Of a DNA stretch of 64,000 bases, positions 27,332 through 38,343 are shown one piece after another. The DNA comes from Buttiauxella agrestis (GTDB taxonomy: Bacteria > Pseudomonadota > Gammaproteobacteria > Enterobacterales > Enterobacteriaceae), in the NCBI RefSeq assembly GCF_900446255.1, contig NZ_UIGI01000001.1, positions 3,808,763 through 3,872,762 of the forward strand, in the 5' to 3' direction. The position numbers and the translations under genes are program-made. Below the pieces are notes generated by a model. The model worked only from the letters and a program-made list of their open reading frames with translations. It was not told the DNA's origin and ran no database searches. Each line of letters begins with the position of its first letter. The first letter of the stretch is position 1.

Positions 27332-28153
27332 TCATTCGGGGGAATAAGTGAGATTTGGTGTATCCAGCCAATGCGTCAAATAATGAGAAACTGCCTGCTT
27401 GTTGCAGTGACCAATAACAGGTAAATGCGGTAAATCTGCTTTCAGTTGCGCCATCGCGTTGCCCATGATCAAACCATGACCCACGCTTGAGAGCATTTCG
27501 CGATCGTTCATCGCATCGCCAAACGCCATACAATCTTTCATCGTCAGGCCAAGATGCTGGCTTAATACATTCAGCGCCGATCCTTTATTGCAGCCTGTCG
27601 GTAACACTTCCAGGCAATCGACTGCCGAGAAACAAAGAAACGCTTTATCACCCAGCGCTTCATTCAACTGGATTTTCAAACGGCGCAGATCGTCGTGATC
27701 GCCGCAGAAACAGATCTTCGTCACCTGATGTGAAGGTAAACGCTTAAGATCCGTCAGGCGGTATTTGAAACCGCTGTAGACATGCGCGTGCAGTAATTCA
27801 GGGATCTCGTTTTGCGTCATCCACCCGGTATCGTTAAACACATGCATACTTGCCTGGGTTTCCCAATGGCTGTGCAGGACTATTTCTGCCGCTTCCGGGG
27901 CGAGATCTTGCCTGTGCAGCAACTCTCCTTCCGTCGAATGAATGCGCGTCCCGTTTCCGGTAATTAAAAATGCCTCGAGTGATAACGATCCCAGAATATG
28001 GCGCATTTCCAGCACATGGCGACCGGTAGCAAACGCGAGAGTCATCTGGCGTTCTTCCCGCAGACGGTTCAGGGTGCGTAGCGTTTCATCACCCAAATGG
28101 TGATTGGGCATTAACAGCGTACCATCCATATCAAATGCAGCCAGACGAGCCAT
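27332..28153 (-). CDS. cof: Cof, HAD-family phosphatase (HMP-PP phosphatase)
   Basis: 273 residues from ATG 28153, with CGGAG 8 bases upstream; the frame is open 7 codons further up. The HAD motif DMDGTLL (near residue 8) carries the nucleophile Asp, and [11 protein letters not shown] is the metal-binding motif IV. The cap is C2 type. In E. coli Cof hydrolyses 4-amino-2-methyl-5-hydroxymethylpyrimidine pyrophosphate, PLP and other small phosphates. It is divergent from ybaE. Confidence 0.95.
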   Translation of the reverse strand: MARLAAFDMDGTLLMPNHHLGDETLRTLNRLREERQMTLAFATGRHVLEMRHILGSLSLEAFLITGNGTRIHSTEGELLHRQDLAPEAAEIVLHSHWETQASMHVFNDTGWMTQNEIPELLHAHVYSGFKYRLTDLKRLPSHQVTKICFCGDHDDLRRLKIQLNEALGDKAFLCFSAVDCLEVLPTGCNKGSALNVLSQHLGLTMKDCMAFGDAMNDREMLSSVGHGLIMGNAMAQLKADLPHLPVIGHCNKQAVSHYLTHWLDTPNLTYSPE

Positions 28154-28255
28154 GTTTACTCCGATTTGTGACATTTAAAACACTGTTGGCAGTATCACCT
28201 GGCATATACGGAACTAATAGTGAATACTTTTTGAAAATTGTTCCGGGTTTATCTC

Positions 28256-29959
28256 ATGCGCTTGTTAAATCGACTCAATCAGTTTCAACGTTTGTGGCAA
28301 CCTTCGGTGGGAGAACCTCAACAAGTTACGGTGGCTGAACTGGCGGCGCGCTGTTTTTGCAGCGAGCGTCATGTGCGGACTTTGCTTAACCAGTTGCAGG
28401 ACGCGGGTTGGCTGACGTGGCATGCGCAGTCAGGGAGAGGAAAACGCGGCACGCTGAGTTTCCTGGTCACGCCTGAAAGCGTGCGTTCAGGCATGATGGA
28501 ACAGGTTCTGCACAAGGGACAACATCAGAATGCGCTGGAGCTGGCGCAAATTGCGCCTGAACAGTTACGCCAGTTGCTGCAACCGTTTCTCGGCGGGCAG
28601 TGGCAAAACGATACTCCAACGCTACGTATCCCCTATTACCGGCCACTGGAACCCTTGCAGCCGGGGTTTCTGCCTGGTCGCGCCGAACAACATTTAGCCG
28701 GGCAAATCTTTGCCGGACTGACCCGATTCACCTCAAATAACCCGGCTCCGCAGCCCGATCTCGCCCATCACTGGCAAGTCTCGGAAGATGGTTTGAATTG
28801 GTATTTCTTCATTCGTTCCACATTGCACTGGCACAATGGCGAGCCAGTGGAAACGACGCAATTACAGCAACGGTTGATGATGCTTTTGACACTTCCGGCA
28901 ATGCGACGCCTGTTTGTCAGCGTAAAAAGCATCGAACTGACCCATACACAATGCATCCGTTTTATTCTGCATACCCCTGATTACTGGCTAGCTCACCGAC
29001 TGGCAAGTTATTGCAGCCGCCTTGCACATCCTGAAGATAGCCAAATTGGATGCGGGCCATTTCGTCTCAGCAGCTTTAAAGAAAACCTGGTGCGTATTGA
29101 AAGTTTCGAGTCCTGGCATCTCAGCCACCCGCTGCTTAAAGCCGTAGAATACTGGATTACCCCTCAGCTTTTCGATACTGAACTGGGCACCAGTTGCCGC
29201 CATCCGGTGCAAATCGCCATCGGGCAGCAAGATGAACTGGTACATCTAAGGCCTGTCAGTAACAGTATCAGCCTTGGGTTTTGCTATCTGGCGGTCAAAC
29301 AAAACAGCAATTTGTCTCCGGATCAGGCGCGTTTCCTGATGCAGATAATCCACCAGCAGCAGGTGATCGCCAGCCTGCCGGTAGATGAATCGCTGATCAC
29401 ACCGAGCGTGGAGATGATCCCCGGCTGGAAGATCCCCGAGTGGGGCTCATGTAAAACCGTCCCTCTGCCACCGCAATTGACGCTGCTGTATCATTTGCCG
29501 GTTGAGTTACATGTTATGGCGCAACAATTGAAAACCCATCTGGCTGATTTAGGCTGCGAACTGAATCTGGTCTTTCACGACGCCAAAAACTGGACGGGTT
29601 GCGAAGCCCTGGCTCAGGCCGATTTAATGATGGGTGACCGCTTGATTGGCGAAGCTCCGGTTTACACACTGGAGCAGTGGTTACGCAGCGATGTTATCTG
29701 GCCTGCTGTTCTCACGGAAACTCAGTACACCCATCTGCAAGCCACGCTTGATGCCGTACAAGTTCACCCAGAAGAGAGCGCCCGTAGTGTCGGTTTGCAG
29801 GAAGTGTTCAGCGCGTTAATGCGCGATGCGATAGTGTCGCCGCTGTTTAATTACCGCTACCAAATCAGCGCGCCGCCTGGCGTTAACGGCATTGAGTTGA
29901 ATGCCTGGGGCTGGTTCGATTTTACGCAAGCATGGTTGCCACCGCCGACAATGGTGTGA
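28256..29959 (+). CDS. ybaE: YbaE, SgrR-family solute-binding-like regulator
   Basis: 567 residues from ATG 28256; the frame begins with a TTG at 28238, but the E. coli protein starts MRLLNRLNQ. An N-terminal winged helix (SgrR_N; TVAELAARCFCSERHVRTLL) is fused to a periplasmic-binding-protein-like domain of the oligopeptide-binding (SBP_5) type, from about residue 160 (LAGQIFAGLTRF). It lacks a signal peptide, so it acts in the cytosol, probably as a transcription regulator sensing a solute. Its target is not known. Confidence 0.9.
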   Translation: MRLLNRLNQFQRLWQPSVGEPQQVTVAELAARCFCSERHVRTLLNQLQDAGWLTWHAQSGRGKRGTLSFLVTPESVRSGMMEQVLHKGQHQNALELAQIAPEQLRQLLQPFLGGQWQNDTPTLRIPYYRPLEPLQPGFLPGRAEQHLAGQIFAGLTRFTSNNPAPQPDLAHHWQVSEDGLNWYFFIRSTLHWHNGEPVETTQLQQRLMMLLTLPAMRRLFVSVKSIELTHTQCIRFILHTPDYWLAHRLASYCSRLAHPEDSQIGCGPFRLSSFKENLVRIESFESWHLSHPLLKAVEYWITPQLFDTELGTSCRHPVQIAIGQQDELVHLRPVSNSISLGFCYLAVKQNSNLSPDQARFLMQIIHQQQVIASLPVDESLITPSVEMIPGWKIPEWGSCKTVPLPPQLTLLYHLPVELHVMAQQLKTHLADLGCELNLVFHDAKNWTGCEALAQADLMMGDRLIGEAPVYTLEQWLRSDVIWPAVLTETQYTHLQATLDAVQVHPEESARSVGLQEVFSALMRDAIVSPLFNYRYQISAPPGVNGIELNAWGWFDFTQAWLPPPTMV

Positions 29960-30024
29960 AGAAGCTGGGCAGCCCATACGTCCACGCGTTACCATATATT
30001 TTTAAGTGATTAACAGGATTACTC

Positions 30025-30720
30025 ATGAAACGTGCAGTTGTCGTCTTTAGTGGTGGCCAGGATTCCACAACCTGCCTGATTCAGGCCTTACAACAATATG
30101 ATGAAGTCCATTGTGTGACGTTTGATTATGGCCAACGCCACCGCGCTGAGATTGACGTTGCCCGCGAATTAGCGCTGAAATTAGGCGCTCGTGCCCATAA
30201 AGTTCTGGATGTCACATTGCTGAACGAACTGGCTGTCAGCAGCCTGACGCGCGATAACATTCCTGTGCCTGATTACGACCCGCAAGAAAGCGGCATTCCC
30301 AGCACCTTCGTTCCAGGGCGCAATATTTTGTTCCTGACGCTGACCGCAATTTATGCGTATCAGGTTGAAGCCGAAGCGGTTATTACGGGCGTTTGTGAAA
30401 CAGATTTCTCTGGCTACCCGGATTGCCGCGATGAGTTTGTGAAAGCGCTGAACCATGCTGTCAGCCTCGGTATGGCTCGTGATATCCGTTTTGAAACTCC
30501 GCTGATGTGGCTTGATAAAGCAGAAACCTGGGCACTGGCAGATTACTGGCAGCAACTGGAACTGGTGCGTAACGATACGCTGACCTGCTACAACGGGATT
30601 CAGGGCGACGGATGTGGTGAATGTGCGGCCTGTCACTTGCGGGCTAACGGCCTGAACCACTATCTGGCAGATAAACCCGCGGTAATGGCGGCGATGAAAA
30701 AGAAAACCGGTCTCAAATAA
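30025..30720 (+). CDS. queC: QueC, 7-cyano-7-deazaguanine (preQ0) synthase
   Basis: 231 residues, as in E. coli. It converts 7-carboxy-7-deazaguanine to preQ0 using ATP and ammonia, a step in queuosine tRNA modification. The PP-loop motif [10 protein letters not shown] is at the N-terminus. The zinc-binding cysteines lie in [16 protein letters not shown]. It is transcribed alone and followed by a hairpin facing convergent fadM. Confidence 0.97.
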   Translation: MKRAVVVFSGGQDSTTCLIQALQQYDEVHCVTFDYGQRHRAEIDVARELALKLGARAHKVLDVTLLNELAVSSLTRDNIPVPDYDPQESGIPSTFVPGRNILFLTLTAIYAYQVEAEAVITGVCETDFSGYPDCRDEFVKALNHAVSLGMARDIRFETPLMWLDKAETWALADYWQQLELVRNDTLTCYNGIQGDGCGECAACHLRANGLNHYLADKPAVMAAMKKKTGLK

Positions 30721-30727
30721 TTCAATG

Positions 30728-30750
30728 GGCGTGGTGTTTACCACGCCTTT
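30728..30750 (+). terminator. Terminator after queC
   Basis: GGCGTGGT-GTTT-ACCACGCC is an 8-bp stem followed by TTTACT, between queC and convergent fadM. Confidence 0.75.
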
Positions 30751-30760
30751 ACTGCTCCCG

Positions 30761-31159
30761 CTACTCCATCATTTGCACGAGTTTCTCGCGCAATTCCCCT
30801 TCCAGCGGAACTGACTTCTGCGTTTTCAAATCAATGCAGACGAAAGTCAGTAACGCATCGGCGACGATTTCGCCTTCAGGCTCAAGTTTAACCACCTGAC
30901 TCAGCACGCCGCTTTTGCCGTTGAGTTGCTGCAAGCTACTTTCGATGCGTAGCAAATCACCCAATACCGCAGGGCGGCGATAGTTAATATTGATATTCAC
31001 CACGATGAAGGCGATGTTGTGTTCCGTCATCCACTGGAAACCAGCCGCATTTTCCAAACCCTCCCAGCGAGCCTCTTCAAGGAACTCAAGGTAGCGGGCG
31101 TTGTTTACGTGCTGGTAAACATCCATGTGATAACCACGGACTTTGATATGTGTTTGCAT
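30761..31159 (-). CDS. fadM: FadM, long-chain acyl-CoA thioesterase III
   Basis: 132 residues, as in E. coli. Single hot-dog thioesterase that clears long-chain acyl-CoA, such as 3,5-tetradecadienoyl-CoA, during fatty acid breakdown. The family motif VYQHVNNARYLEFLEEARW is near residue 15. In E. coli it is repressed by FadR; no operator was assigned here. It is convergent with queC. Confidence 0.95.
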   Translation of the reverse strand: MQTHIKVRGYHMDVYQHVNNARYLEFLEEARWEGLENAAGFQWMTEHNIAFIVVNININYRRPAVLGDLLRIESSLQQLNGKSGVLSQVVKLEPEGEIVADALLTFVCIDLKTQKSVPLEGELREKLVQMME

Positions 31160-31280
31160 AGCGCTAAAACCCTATATCTAATTTTAATAGTCAGGTGAGG
31201 TAACAGGCCACACGCAACTGGTATGACCTGTTTTTAGCATAGCAAACTTTCTACACTACGCGAGCCGTCCGTACTAAGCG

Positions 31281-31658
31281 TTAAAGCTTAATGTGAGACA
31301 GATTGCGTTCTACCAACGCACTGCCAATCCCTGGCACCTCCTGAAGCTGTTCGAGCGCTTTGAATGGGCCATATTCTTCGCGGTAGCTCACAATCGACTG
31401 CGCCTTTTTCAAACCGACGCCGTTCATTGCCTGCGCCAGCGCTTCCGCACTGGCGGTGTTAATACTCACTACGCCATCGTCAGCATCGCCGGGTTTAGCA
31501 ACCGTTACGGGAGTGGCTGGAGTTTTATCAATGTGCTGTTGTGCTGTGTCATTTTTAACGACAGCCGGTGCGGCCGCAGCCGGGGTACATGTGCTTGCAC
31601 CAATAATAGCCACGGCGATACACATTGCTTTAAGTCCGGTTTTGAATCCTGTTTTCAT
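31281..31658 (-). CDS. ybaV: YbaV, secreted ComEA-like helix-hairpin-helix protein
   Basis: 125 residues from ATG 31658, chosen for AAGGAG 6-7 bases upstream; the frame is open to 31733. A signal peptide (AMCIAVAIIGASTCTPAAAA) is followed by a low-complexity linker and a C-terminal double helix-hairpin-helix domain (INTASAEALAQAMNGVGLKK and VPGIGSALVERN). This architecture is that of the DNA-uptake receptor ComEA, suggesting periplasmic DNA binding; the role in enterobacteria is not established. Confidence 0.9.
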   Translation of the reverse strand: MKTGFKTGLKAMCIAVAIIGASTCTPAAAAPAVVKNDTAQQHIDKTPATPVTVAKPGDADDGVVSINTASAEALAQAMNGVGLKKAQSIVSYREEYGPFKALEQLQEVPGIGSALVERNLSHIKL

Positions 31659-31737
31659 GCTGTTTCTCCTTGTGTGTTGACAGCGAGGCCACCTTACTCG
31701 GGGAGAAAAACAGGAACAATTGGCAATCTTCAAATGT

Positions 31738-31764
31738 GGAAAAGGCCGCGAAAGCGGCCTTTGA
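31738..31764 (-). terminator. Terminator after ppiD
   Basis: AAAGGCCGC-GAAA-GCGGCCTTT is a 9-bp stem with a tetraloop. On the minus strand it runs into a T-stretch 45 bases after the ppiD stop and before ybaV. Confidence 0.8.
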
Positions 31765-31809
31765 TTGTTGCAGAGCGTTGCAGTTTACTGCGAGTAACCT
31801 CGGAGAGTA

Positions 31810-33681
31810 TTACTGCTGTTCGATGCTGTCGCCCATCTTAATTTTCGCTTCTTTGCGCAGACTGGTCATCAACGCTTCGAAAGAGATTTGGGCATTGTTC
31901 TGGGTAATTCCCTGAACCATGGCTTTTTTCTGCTCCGCTGGCATATTACCGGCTTTCACTTCATCGACGGCTAGCAGAACGACGTTACCCTGCATGTCAT
32001 TTGCCACACCATAAGAAGGTTTATCCTTCGCAGGTAACGGCAGTGAGAATGCCGCCTGGCTAATGGGATCCTGCCCCGTACGCGCTACGGTTTTCGCAGT
32101 ACCAAAGCTGAGGCCAGCCGCTTTCATCGCTTCATCGCCTTTACCCATTTTCAGAGCGTTCAGCGTTTTGTCAGCATCCAGTTTCGCTTGTTGTTCCGCT
32201 TTCTGGAATTTAACCTTCGCGATAACCTGGTCACGAACTTCCGCGAGCGGTTTAATCGCTTCGGCTTTATGTTCAGCGATACGAATAACAAACGCACGAT
32301 CACCATCAACAGTGATGATGTCAGAGTTCATACCCGGAGTTCCGTTCGCACCCACCAGACCACCATTGAAAATGGCATCGGAAACAGGCTTGAAGTTCAG
32401 CTCTGCCGGTAAGTTATCGTGACCGAACCAGCCAGTCTCAACCGCTTTAACGCCAGCCACTTTTTCAGCACTTGCCAGAGATTCGTTATCGTTGCTTGCC
32501 GCGTCGCTCACTTTTTGTTGCAGCGCGTAATAAGCATCAACTGCTTTATCTTGCTTCACTTTCGCCGCAATCGCGTCTTTCACTTCAGACAGCGGTTTGG
32601 TTTGCGCAGGCTGGATGTCATCAAGACGCACAACCAGGAAACCGACAGAAGATTTGATAACACCGGACAACTGGCCTTTGTCTTTCAGACCGGCATTTTT
32701 CAGCTCATCAGGAGTGGTACCTGGCTCCAGCCAACCCATGTCACCGCCGTTACGGGCAGAGATGATGTCAGCAGATTTTTCTTTTGCCAGGGCCGCAAAG
32801 TCACCGCCTTTGTTCAGCTCATCCAGAATCGCTTTAGCTTCGGCTTCAGTTTTGGTCTGAATCACGCTGTAACGGTTACGTTGAGGTTGAGTGAACTCGT
32901 CCTGATGCTGGTCGTAGTAGGACTGAATATCTGTATCCGCCACTTCAACTTTCTGAGAAGCAGCATCAAGCATGATGTAGCTTACTTTGAACTGCTCAGG
33001 GGCGATGTATTGGTTTTTGTTTTGCTCGTAGCTGCTGTTGATTTCCTGCTCGGTCACTTCTTGCTTCGCTGCCAGAGCATTCACATCAATGGTCGCTTCA
33101 CGAACAACACGTTGCTGTGATACCAGGGCTGCCAGCTCGTCAGTTTCACCTGCCAGCATGAAATCAGTACCGACAACGGCGTTGATCAACTGCTGCGTCG
33201 TGAGCTGGTTACGCAGCGCTTGCGCGTATTGGTCAGCAGTCATCCCCATGTTGTTGATGATTGCGGTATAACGGGCGTTATCAAATTTACCGTTATTCTG
33301 GAAAGCGGGTTCTTTGAAGATAGCGAGTTTGATTTGCTCGTCGCTAATGCCAAGACCAAGATGTTTGGCGTATTGATCCATTAACGCTTCATCAATCAGG
33401 CGTGACAGCACTTGCTGGCGCATCTGCTTGATGTAGCCTTCGTTGCCAGCCAGTACAGAGAATTGTTCGCCAAGTTGCTGCTGTTGGCGATTACGTTCGC
33501 TGGCAACGGCATTTTCAAACTGACCACGGCTGATTTCCTGGCCATTCACTTTTGCGGCGTAGTTGGCACTTCCGCCAATCAGGTATCCACTCACGCCAGT
33601 CAAAATGAATGACACGATAATGATCCCGAAAATTATCTTGATTACGAGGCTGTTGGCCGCCGTACGTAAATTGTCCATCAT
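31810..33681 (-). CDS. ppiD: PpiD, periplasmic membrane-anchored chaperone (SurA-like)
   Basis: 623 residues from ATG 33681 (MMDNLRTAAN), the E. coli length; six further upstream codons are excluded. One N-terminal membrane helix (IIFGIIIVSFILTGVSGYL) anchors it in the inner membrane. A SurA-type chaperone region follows, then a parvulin-like domain near residues 265-355 (YSVIQTKTEAEAKAILDELNKG) and a C-terminal region. It helps fold proteins leaving the Sec translocon. Downstream of hupB in the same direction but with a separate promoter region. Confidence 0.97.
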   Translation of the reverse strand: MMDNLRTAANSLVIKIIFGIIIVSFILTGVSGYLIGGSANYAAKVNGQEISRGQFENAVASERNRQQQQLGEQFSVLAGNEGYIKQMRQQVLSRLIDEALMDQYAKHLGLGISDEQIKLAIFKEPAFQNNGKFDNARYTAIINNMGMTADQYAQALRNQLTTQQLINAVVGTDFMLAGETDELAALVSQQRVVREATIDVNALAAKQEVTEQEINSSYEQNKNQYIAPEQFKVSYIMLDAASQKVEVADTDIQSYYDQHQDEFTQPQRNRYSVIQTKTEAEAKAILDELNKGGDFAALAKEKSADIISARNGGDMGWLEPGTTPDELKNAGLKDKGQLSGVIKSSVGFLVVRLDDIQPAQTKPLSEVKDAIAAKVKQDKAVDAYYALQQKVSDAASNDNESLASAEKVAGVKAVETGWFGHDNLPAELNFKPVSDAIFNGGLVGANGTPGMNSDIITVDGDRAFVIRIAEHKAEAIKPLAEVRDQVIAKVKFQKAEQQAKLDADKTLNALKMGKGDEAMKAAGLSFGTAKTVARTGQDPISQAAFSLPLPAKDKPSYGVANDMQGNVVLLAVDEVKAGNMPAEQKKAMVQGITQNNAQISFEALMTSLRKEAKIKMGDSIEQQ

Positions 33682-33843
33682 GGTGTAACAACACTCCACT
33701 GTAGTGTGAATGGTAAACCCAGCGCAGTCGCTAAATGGGCATCCCTGAATACGCGTACTGCTGTGCCGCGGCGTGCAAGCGGGTATTGTGACAAGAAAAC
33801 AGGTTCAAATCATCAAACATGCGCAAAATTAACAGCCATGCAT

Positions 33844-33870
33844 AAAAAAAGGCACATCTAACGATGCGCC
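33844..33870 (-). terminator. Terminator after hupB
   Basis: On the minus strand GGCGCATC-GTTA-GATGTGCC (one G-U pair) is followed by TTTTTTT, a classic terminator 48 bases after hupB. Confidence 0.85.
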
Positions 33871-33917
33871 CTGACCTAACTTTACTAGATTAACCTTGCC
33901 CTGAAGCGGACGATAAA

Positions 33918-34190
33918 TCAGTTAACCGCTTCTTTCAGCGCTTTACCAGCACGGAACCCTGGGACTTTTGCAGCAGCGATAGTGATTTCTTTACCGGTCT
34001 GAGGGTTACGGCCTGTACGGGCAGCACGCTCTTTAACAGCAAAGGTACCAAAGCCAACCAATGCCACGTCTTCCCCAGATTGCAGAGATTCGGTAACAGA
34101 AGCAATCACAGCGTCTAATGCACGTCCAGCCGCGGCTTTAGAAATATCAGCACCTGCGGCAATTTTGTCTATCAGTTGAGATTTATTCAC
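33918..34190 (-). CDS. hupB: HU-beta nucleoid protein
   Basis: 90 residues, as in E. coli. Small basic protein that bends and compacts DNA as HU-alpha/beta or beta/beta dimers. The DNA-binding arm contains the conserved [10 protein letters not shown] motif and the core motif [15 protein letters not shown]. It is monocistronic between lon and ppiD, with a terminator on each side. Confidence 0.98.
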   Translation of the reverse strand: MNKSQLIDKIAAGADISKAAAGRALDAVIASVTESLQSGEDVALVGFGTFAVKERAARTGRNPQTGKEITIAAAKVPGFRAGKALKEAVN

Positions 34191-34331
34191 TCTTCTCTTC
34201 CTCTCTTTATAATTTATATCGCACCTGTATCCTTCAAAGTGCGACCGCGCAGCAGTTATATCAGGCCTGTCATGCCCTTACAACACCCGTTGTTAATGGC
34301 ACGCATCACCAGCAGTCTAAAGTAGCGATAC

Positions 34332-34368
34332 AAAAAAAAGCTGGCAAGTGACAATTCACCAGCCAGCT
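34332..34368 (-). terminator. Terminator after lon
   Basis: On the minus strand AGCTGGC pairs with GCCAGCT, with an inner GTGA/TCAC stem, and is followed by eight T. It lies 33 bases after the lon stop and insulates hupB. Confidence 0.85.
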
Positions 34369-34400
34369 CTGATTTTATGCACTGAATATGCGTCAGGTCA

Positions 34401-36755
34401 CTATTTTGCGGTGACGACCTGCATTCCGTAAGGCTCATTCTGCAAAGCAAGAGCCAAAACTTCCTCGATTCGCTTCACCGGATGGATATCCAGGTCGGCG
34501 AGAACGTTGTCAGGAATCTCTTCCAGATCACGTTTATTTTCATCCGGAATCAGAACAGTTTTAATGCCGCCACGGTGTGCCGCCAGCAGTTTTTCTTTCA
34601 AACCGCCGATTGGCAGAACCTGACCACGCAGTGTGATTTCACCGGTCATCGCCACATCTGCACGAACAGGATTACCTGTCAGGCAAGATACCAGCGCGGT
34701 ACACATCGCAATACCTGCACTTGGGCCATCTTTCGGCGTCGCACCTTCCGGTACGTGAACGTGGATGTCGCGTTTTTCATAGAAATCAGCATTGATGCCC
34801 AATTTCTCTGCACGCGCGCGCACCACGGTCAGTGCAGCCTGGATAGACTCCTGCATAACTTCACCCAAAGAACCGGTGTAAGTCAGCTTACCTTTACCCG
34901 GCACACAGGCGGTTTCGATAGTCAGCAAATCACCGCCAACTTCGGTCCACGCAAGGCCTGTTACCTGACCTACGCGGTTTTCGCTGTCTGCACGACCATA
35001 GTCAAAGCGCTGAACGCCAAGGAAATCTTTCAGGTTATCGCCGTCGATTTCGATGTGCTTGAGCGTTTTATCCAGCAGCAGCTGTTTAACCGCTTTACGA
35101 CACAGTTTGGAAATTTCACGTTCCAGACTACGCACGCCCGCTTCACGGGTGTAGTAGCGAATGATGCCGGTAATAGCGCTATCGTGAACGGTAATTTCGC
35201 CTTTTTTCAGGGCGTTGCGTTCAATTTGCTTGGTCAGCAGGTGTTGTTTAGCAATATTCAGTTTTTCATCTTCGGTGTAACCGGACAGACGAATCACTTC
35301 CATGCGATCCAGCAATGGTGCCGGAATATTCATGGAGTTGGACGTTGCTACAAACATCACATCGCTGAGATCGTAATCCACTTCCAGATAATGGTCGTTG
35401 AACGCCACGTTCTGTTCTGGATCAAGCACTTCAAGCAGCGCAGATGCCGGATCGCCACGCATGTCAGAAGACATTTTGTCGATTTCATCCAACAGGAATA
35501 ATGGGTTTTTAACGCCCACTTTCGCCATTTTCTGAATCAATTTGCCCGGCATGGAACCGATGTAAGTGCGACGGTGCCCACGAATTTCAGCTTCGTCACG
35601 TACGCCACCCAAAGCCATGCGCACATATTTACGTCCGGTCGCACGTGCGATGGACTGACCCAGTGAGGTTTTACCTACACCAGGAGGCCCTACCAGGCAC
35701 AAGATTGGCCCTTTGAGCTTGTTAACGCGGCTCTGGACTGCGAGGTATTCCAGGATACGATCTTTCACGCGCTCAAGGCCGTAGTGATCGGTATCGAGGA
35801 CTTCCTGCGCCTGACGCAGATCTTTTTTCACTTTACTGCGCGCATTCCATGGAACCTGCACCATCCAATCGATGTAGCCACGAACCACGGTAGCTTCCGC
35901 AGACATTGGCGACATCATTTTCAGTTTTTGCAGTTCCGCTTCGGTTTTTTCACGCGCTTCTTTCGGCATTTTAGCCGCGTCGATTTTGCGTTTTAGCGCT
36001 TCGTTTTCATCTGGCGTGTCGTCCATTTCGCCGAGTTCTTTCTGAATGGCTTTCATTTGCTCGTTCAGATAGTACTCACGCTGGCTCTTTTCCATCTGCT
36101 TTTTAACGCGGTTGCGAATACGCTTCTCAACCTGCAGCAGATCGATTTCCGACTCCATCATGGCCATCAGATACTCAAGACGTTCGTTAATATCGGACAT
36201 CTCAAGAACGGACTGTTTATCAGTCAGTTTCAATGGCATATGGGCCGCAATGGTGTCAGCCAGACGAGCAGGATCATCAATGCTATTCAGCGATGTTAGC
36301 ACTTCTGGCGGGATTTTTTTGTTCAGCTTGATGTAGCCTTCAAACTGACCAATTGCGGTGCGCACCAGCACTTCCTGTTCGCGCTCTTCGATAGCTGGCG
36401 AATTCAGGTACTCAGCCTGCGCTGAGAAATGGTCACCGTTGTCAGAAAGCGTGGTGATACGCGCACGCTGTAAACCTTCAACCAGCACTTTTACCGTGCC
36501 GTCTGGCAGTTTCAGCATTTGCAAAATGGATGCGACGGTTCCCACTGAGAACAGGTCATTAATACCTGGCTCATCTGTCGAGGCTTCTTTCTGCGCCACC
36601 AGCATGATTTTTTTATCATGATCCATGGCCGCTTCCAGGCAACGAATGGATTTTTCTCGCCCGACAAACAGTGGAATTACCATGTGCGGATAAACCACCA
36701 CATCGCGCAATGGCAATACGGGGATTTCAATGCGTTCAGAACGCTCAGGATTCAT
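34401..36755 (-). CDS. lon: Lon, ATP-dependent serine protease
   Basis: 784 residues, the E. coli length. Hexameric cytosolic AAA+ protease for misfolded and regulatory proteins such as SulA and RcsA. It has an N-terminal substrate-binding region, a coiled coil ([20 protein letters not shown]), the AAA+ domain with Walker A GPPGVGKT and Walker B LFLLDEID, and a C-terminal protease domain. The catalytic dyad is in [11 protein letters not shown] (Ser679) and [11 protein letters not shown] (Lys722). A sigma-32 promoter lies upstream. Confidence 0.98.
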   Translation of the reverse strand: MNPERSERIEIPVLPLRDVVVYPHMVIPLFVGREKSIRCLEAAMDHDKKIMLVAQKEASTDEPGINDLFSVGTVASILQMLKLPDGTVKVLVEGLQRARITTLSDNGDHFSAQAEYLNSPAIEEREQEVLVRTAIGQFEGYIKLNKKIPPEVLTSLNSIDDPARLADTIAAHMPLKLTDKQSVLEMSDINERLEYLMAMMESEIDLLQVEKRIRNRVKKQMEKSQREYYLNEQMKAIQKELGEMDDTPDENEALKRKIDAAKMPKEAREKTEAELQKLKMMSPMSAEATVVRGYIDWMVQVPWNARSKVKKDLRQAQEVLDTDHYGLERVKDRILEYLAVQSRVNKLKGPILCLVGPPGVGKTSLGQSIARATGRKYVRMALGGVRDEAEIRGHRRTYIGSMPGKLIQKMAKVGVKNPLFLLDEIDKMSSDMRGDPASALLEVLDPEQNVAFNDHYLEVDYDLSDVMFVATSNSMNIPAPLLDRMEVIRLSGYTEDEKLNIAKQHLLTKQIERNALKKGEITVHDSAITGIIRYYTREAGVRSLEREISKLCRKAVKQLLLDKTLKHIEIDGDNLKDFLGVQRFDYGRADSENRVGQVTGLAWTEVGGDLLTIETACVPGKGKLTYTGSLGEVMQESIQAALTVVRARAEKLGINADFYEKRDIHVHVPEGATPKDGPSAGIAMCTALVSCLTGNPVRADVAMTGEITLRGQVLPIGGLKEKLLAAHRGGIKTVLIPDENKRDLEEIPDNVLADLDIHPVKRIEEVLALALQNEPYGMQVVTAK

Positions 36756-36834
36756 AGAGCTCTCTCTTAGTTAAGGTCCGCCTGGTGATGGGGCAATGCC
36801 TCCGCTTTTATGGCATCACCAACAAGTAAGTCAG

Positions 36835-36862
36835 TATATTGGGATGTTTCCCGCACATTCAA
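36835..36862 (-). promoter_or_regulatory. Sigma-32 (heat-shock) promoter of lon
   Basis: On the minus strand a TTGAA -35 core (36862-36858) and a CATCCCAATATA -10 region match sigma-32 spacing and closely resemble the E. coli lon heat-shock promoter. It ends about 80 bases before the lon start. Confidence 0.8.
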
Positions 36863-36883
36863 TGGCAGGAATGAAGGAAAAGC

Positions 36884-36910
36884 AAAAGGGGGATATAAAT
36901 CCCCCTTTTT
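36884..36910 (-). terminator. Terminator after clpX
   Basis: AAAAGGGGGA-TTTATA-TCCCCCTTTT on the minus strand is a GC stem with flanking A and T runs, 29 bases after the clpX stop. Confidence 0.85.
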
Positions 36911-36938
36911 ATACTAACTGACTGGTTATTTTGGCGAA

Positions 36939-38213
36939 TTATTCACCGGATGCTTGTTGCGCTTCTGGCTTACCATAAATTAATAATGGTTTGCTTTGAC
37001 CGTCGATGACGGACTCGTCAATCACCACTTTCTCGACATCTTCCATGGAAGGAAGGTCGTACATGGTATCGAGCAATGCGCCTTCAACGATGGAACGCAG
37101 ACCACGAGCGCCGGTTTTACGTGCCATTGCTTTCTTCGCAATCGCATCCAGCGCTTCGTCGCGGAATTCCAGATCTACACCTTCGAGATTGAACAACGCC
37201 TGATACTGTTTAGTCAGGGCGTTTTTCGGCTCTTTCAGGATCTGAATCAGCGCTTCTTCGCTCAGTTCCGTCAGCGTTGCAACCACTGGCAGACGGCCGA
37301 TAAACTCAGGGATCAGACCAAATTTGATCAGATCTTCTGGCTCGACCTGGCCCAGTAACTGCCCTTCGGTCGCCTTCTGGGACTTACCTTTTACGGTCGC
37401 ACCAAAGCCGATACCAGAACCGGTTTCGACACGGTTAGCGATAACTTTGTCGAGGCCTGCGAATGCACCGCCACAGATAAACAGAATCTTGGAGGTATCA
37501 ACCTGCAAGAATTCTTGCTGTGGATGTTTACGTCCACCCTGCGGTGGAACCGCTGCAACGGTACCTTCGATAAGTTTCAGCAACGCCTGCTGCACACCTT
37601 CACCAGACACATCACGAGTGATGGACGGGTTATCAGATTTGCGGGAGATTTTGTCGATCTCATCGATATACACGATACCGCGCTGTGCTTTTTGCACATC
37701 GTAATCACATTTTTGCAGCAGTTTCTGGATGATGTTTTCAACGTCTTCACCCACGTAACCCGCTTCGGTCAACGTTGTGGCATCAGCCATGGTGAATGGA
37801 ACATCCAGCAAACGCGCCAGGGTTTCAGCCAGCAGGGTTTTCCCGCTACCCGTCGGCCCGATGAGCAGAATATTACTTTTGCCCAGTTCGATACCGTTGG
37901 TGCTGTCGCCGTTACGCAGACGTTTGTAATGGTTATAAACCGCAACCGCCAGGACTTTTTTAGCCTGTTCCTGACCGATGACGTAATCATCGAGATGGTG
38001 ACGGATTTCATGCGGAGTCGGCAGCGCACTACGCTCGCGGTGCGGTGCGACCTCTTTAATCTCTTCGCGAATAATGTCGTTACATAAGTCGACACACTCA
38101 TCGCAGATATACACTGACGGCCCGGCAATCAGTTTACGCACTTCATGCTGGCTTTTGCCGCAAAAAGAGCAGTAAAGCAGTTTGCCTGAACCGTCTTTGC
38201 GCTTATCTGTCAT
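36939..38213 (-). CDS. clpX: ClpX, AAA+ unfoldase of the ClpXP protease
   Basis: 424 residues from ATG 38213 ([13 protein letters not shown]), the E. coli length; the open frame runs 18 codons further upstream. An N-terminal C4 zinc-binding domain ([11 protein letters not shown] and CDECVDLC) is followed by an AAA+ domain with Walker A GPTGSGKT, Walker [11 protein letters not shown], pore loop GYVG and the ClpP-binding IGFG tripeptide. It unfolds substrates and feeds them into ClpP. Second gene of clpPX, 130 bases after clpP. Confidence 0.98.
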   Translation of the reverse strand: MTDKRKDGSGKLLYCSFCGKSQHEVRKLIAGPSVYICDECVDLCNDIIREEIKEVAPHRERSALPTPHEIRHHLDDYVIGQEQAKKVLAVAVYNHYKRLRNGDSTNGIELGKSNILLIGPTGSGKTLLAETLARLLDVPFTMADATTLTEAGYVGEDVENIIQKLLQKCDYDVQKAQRGIVYIDEIDKISRKSDNPSITRDVSGEGVQQALLKLIEGTVAAVPPQGGRKHPQQEFLQVDTSKILFICGGAFAGLDKVIANRVETGSGIGFGATVKGKSQKATEGQLLGQVEPEDLIKFGLIPEFIGRLPVVATLTELSEEALIQILKEPKNALTKQYQALFNLEGVDLEFRDEALDAIAKKAMARKTGARGLRSIVEGALLDTMYDLPSMEDVEKVVIDESVIDGQSKPLLIYGKPEAQQASGE

Positions 38214-38343
38214 CGGTAAAACCTCTTTTCTGTTTCTTTGCACCGTACGAGACGGTGCAAGTGCCATTCTACGGCGCAGCCAATCGTAAGCGCACTATGA
38301 GCCGCTACAGTAACTATAGTATACGGCTCACTGTTATCGGGCA

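Noticed and set aside
32419-33120. 233-codon plus-strand frame inside ppiD
   Set aside because: Antisense shadow of a complete, well-conserved gene.
34482-35501. 339-codon plus-strand open frame inside lon
   Set aside because: Antisense shadow of lon; its composition (rich in Phe, His and Gln) is typical of complement reading.
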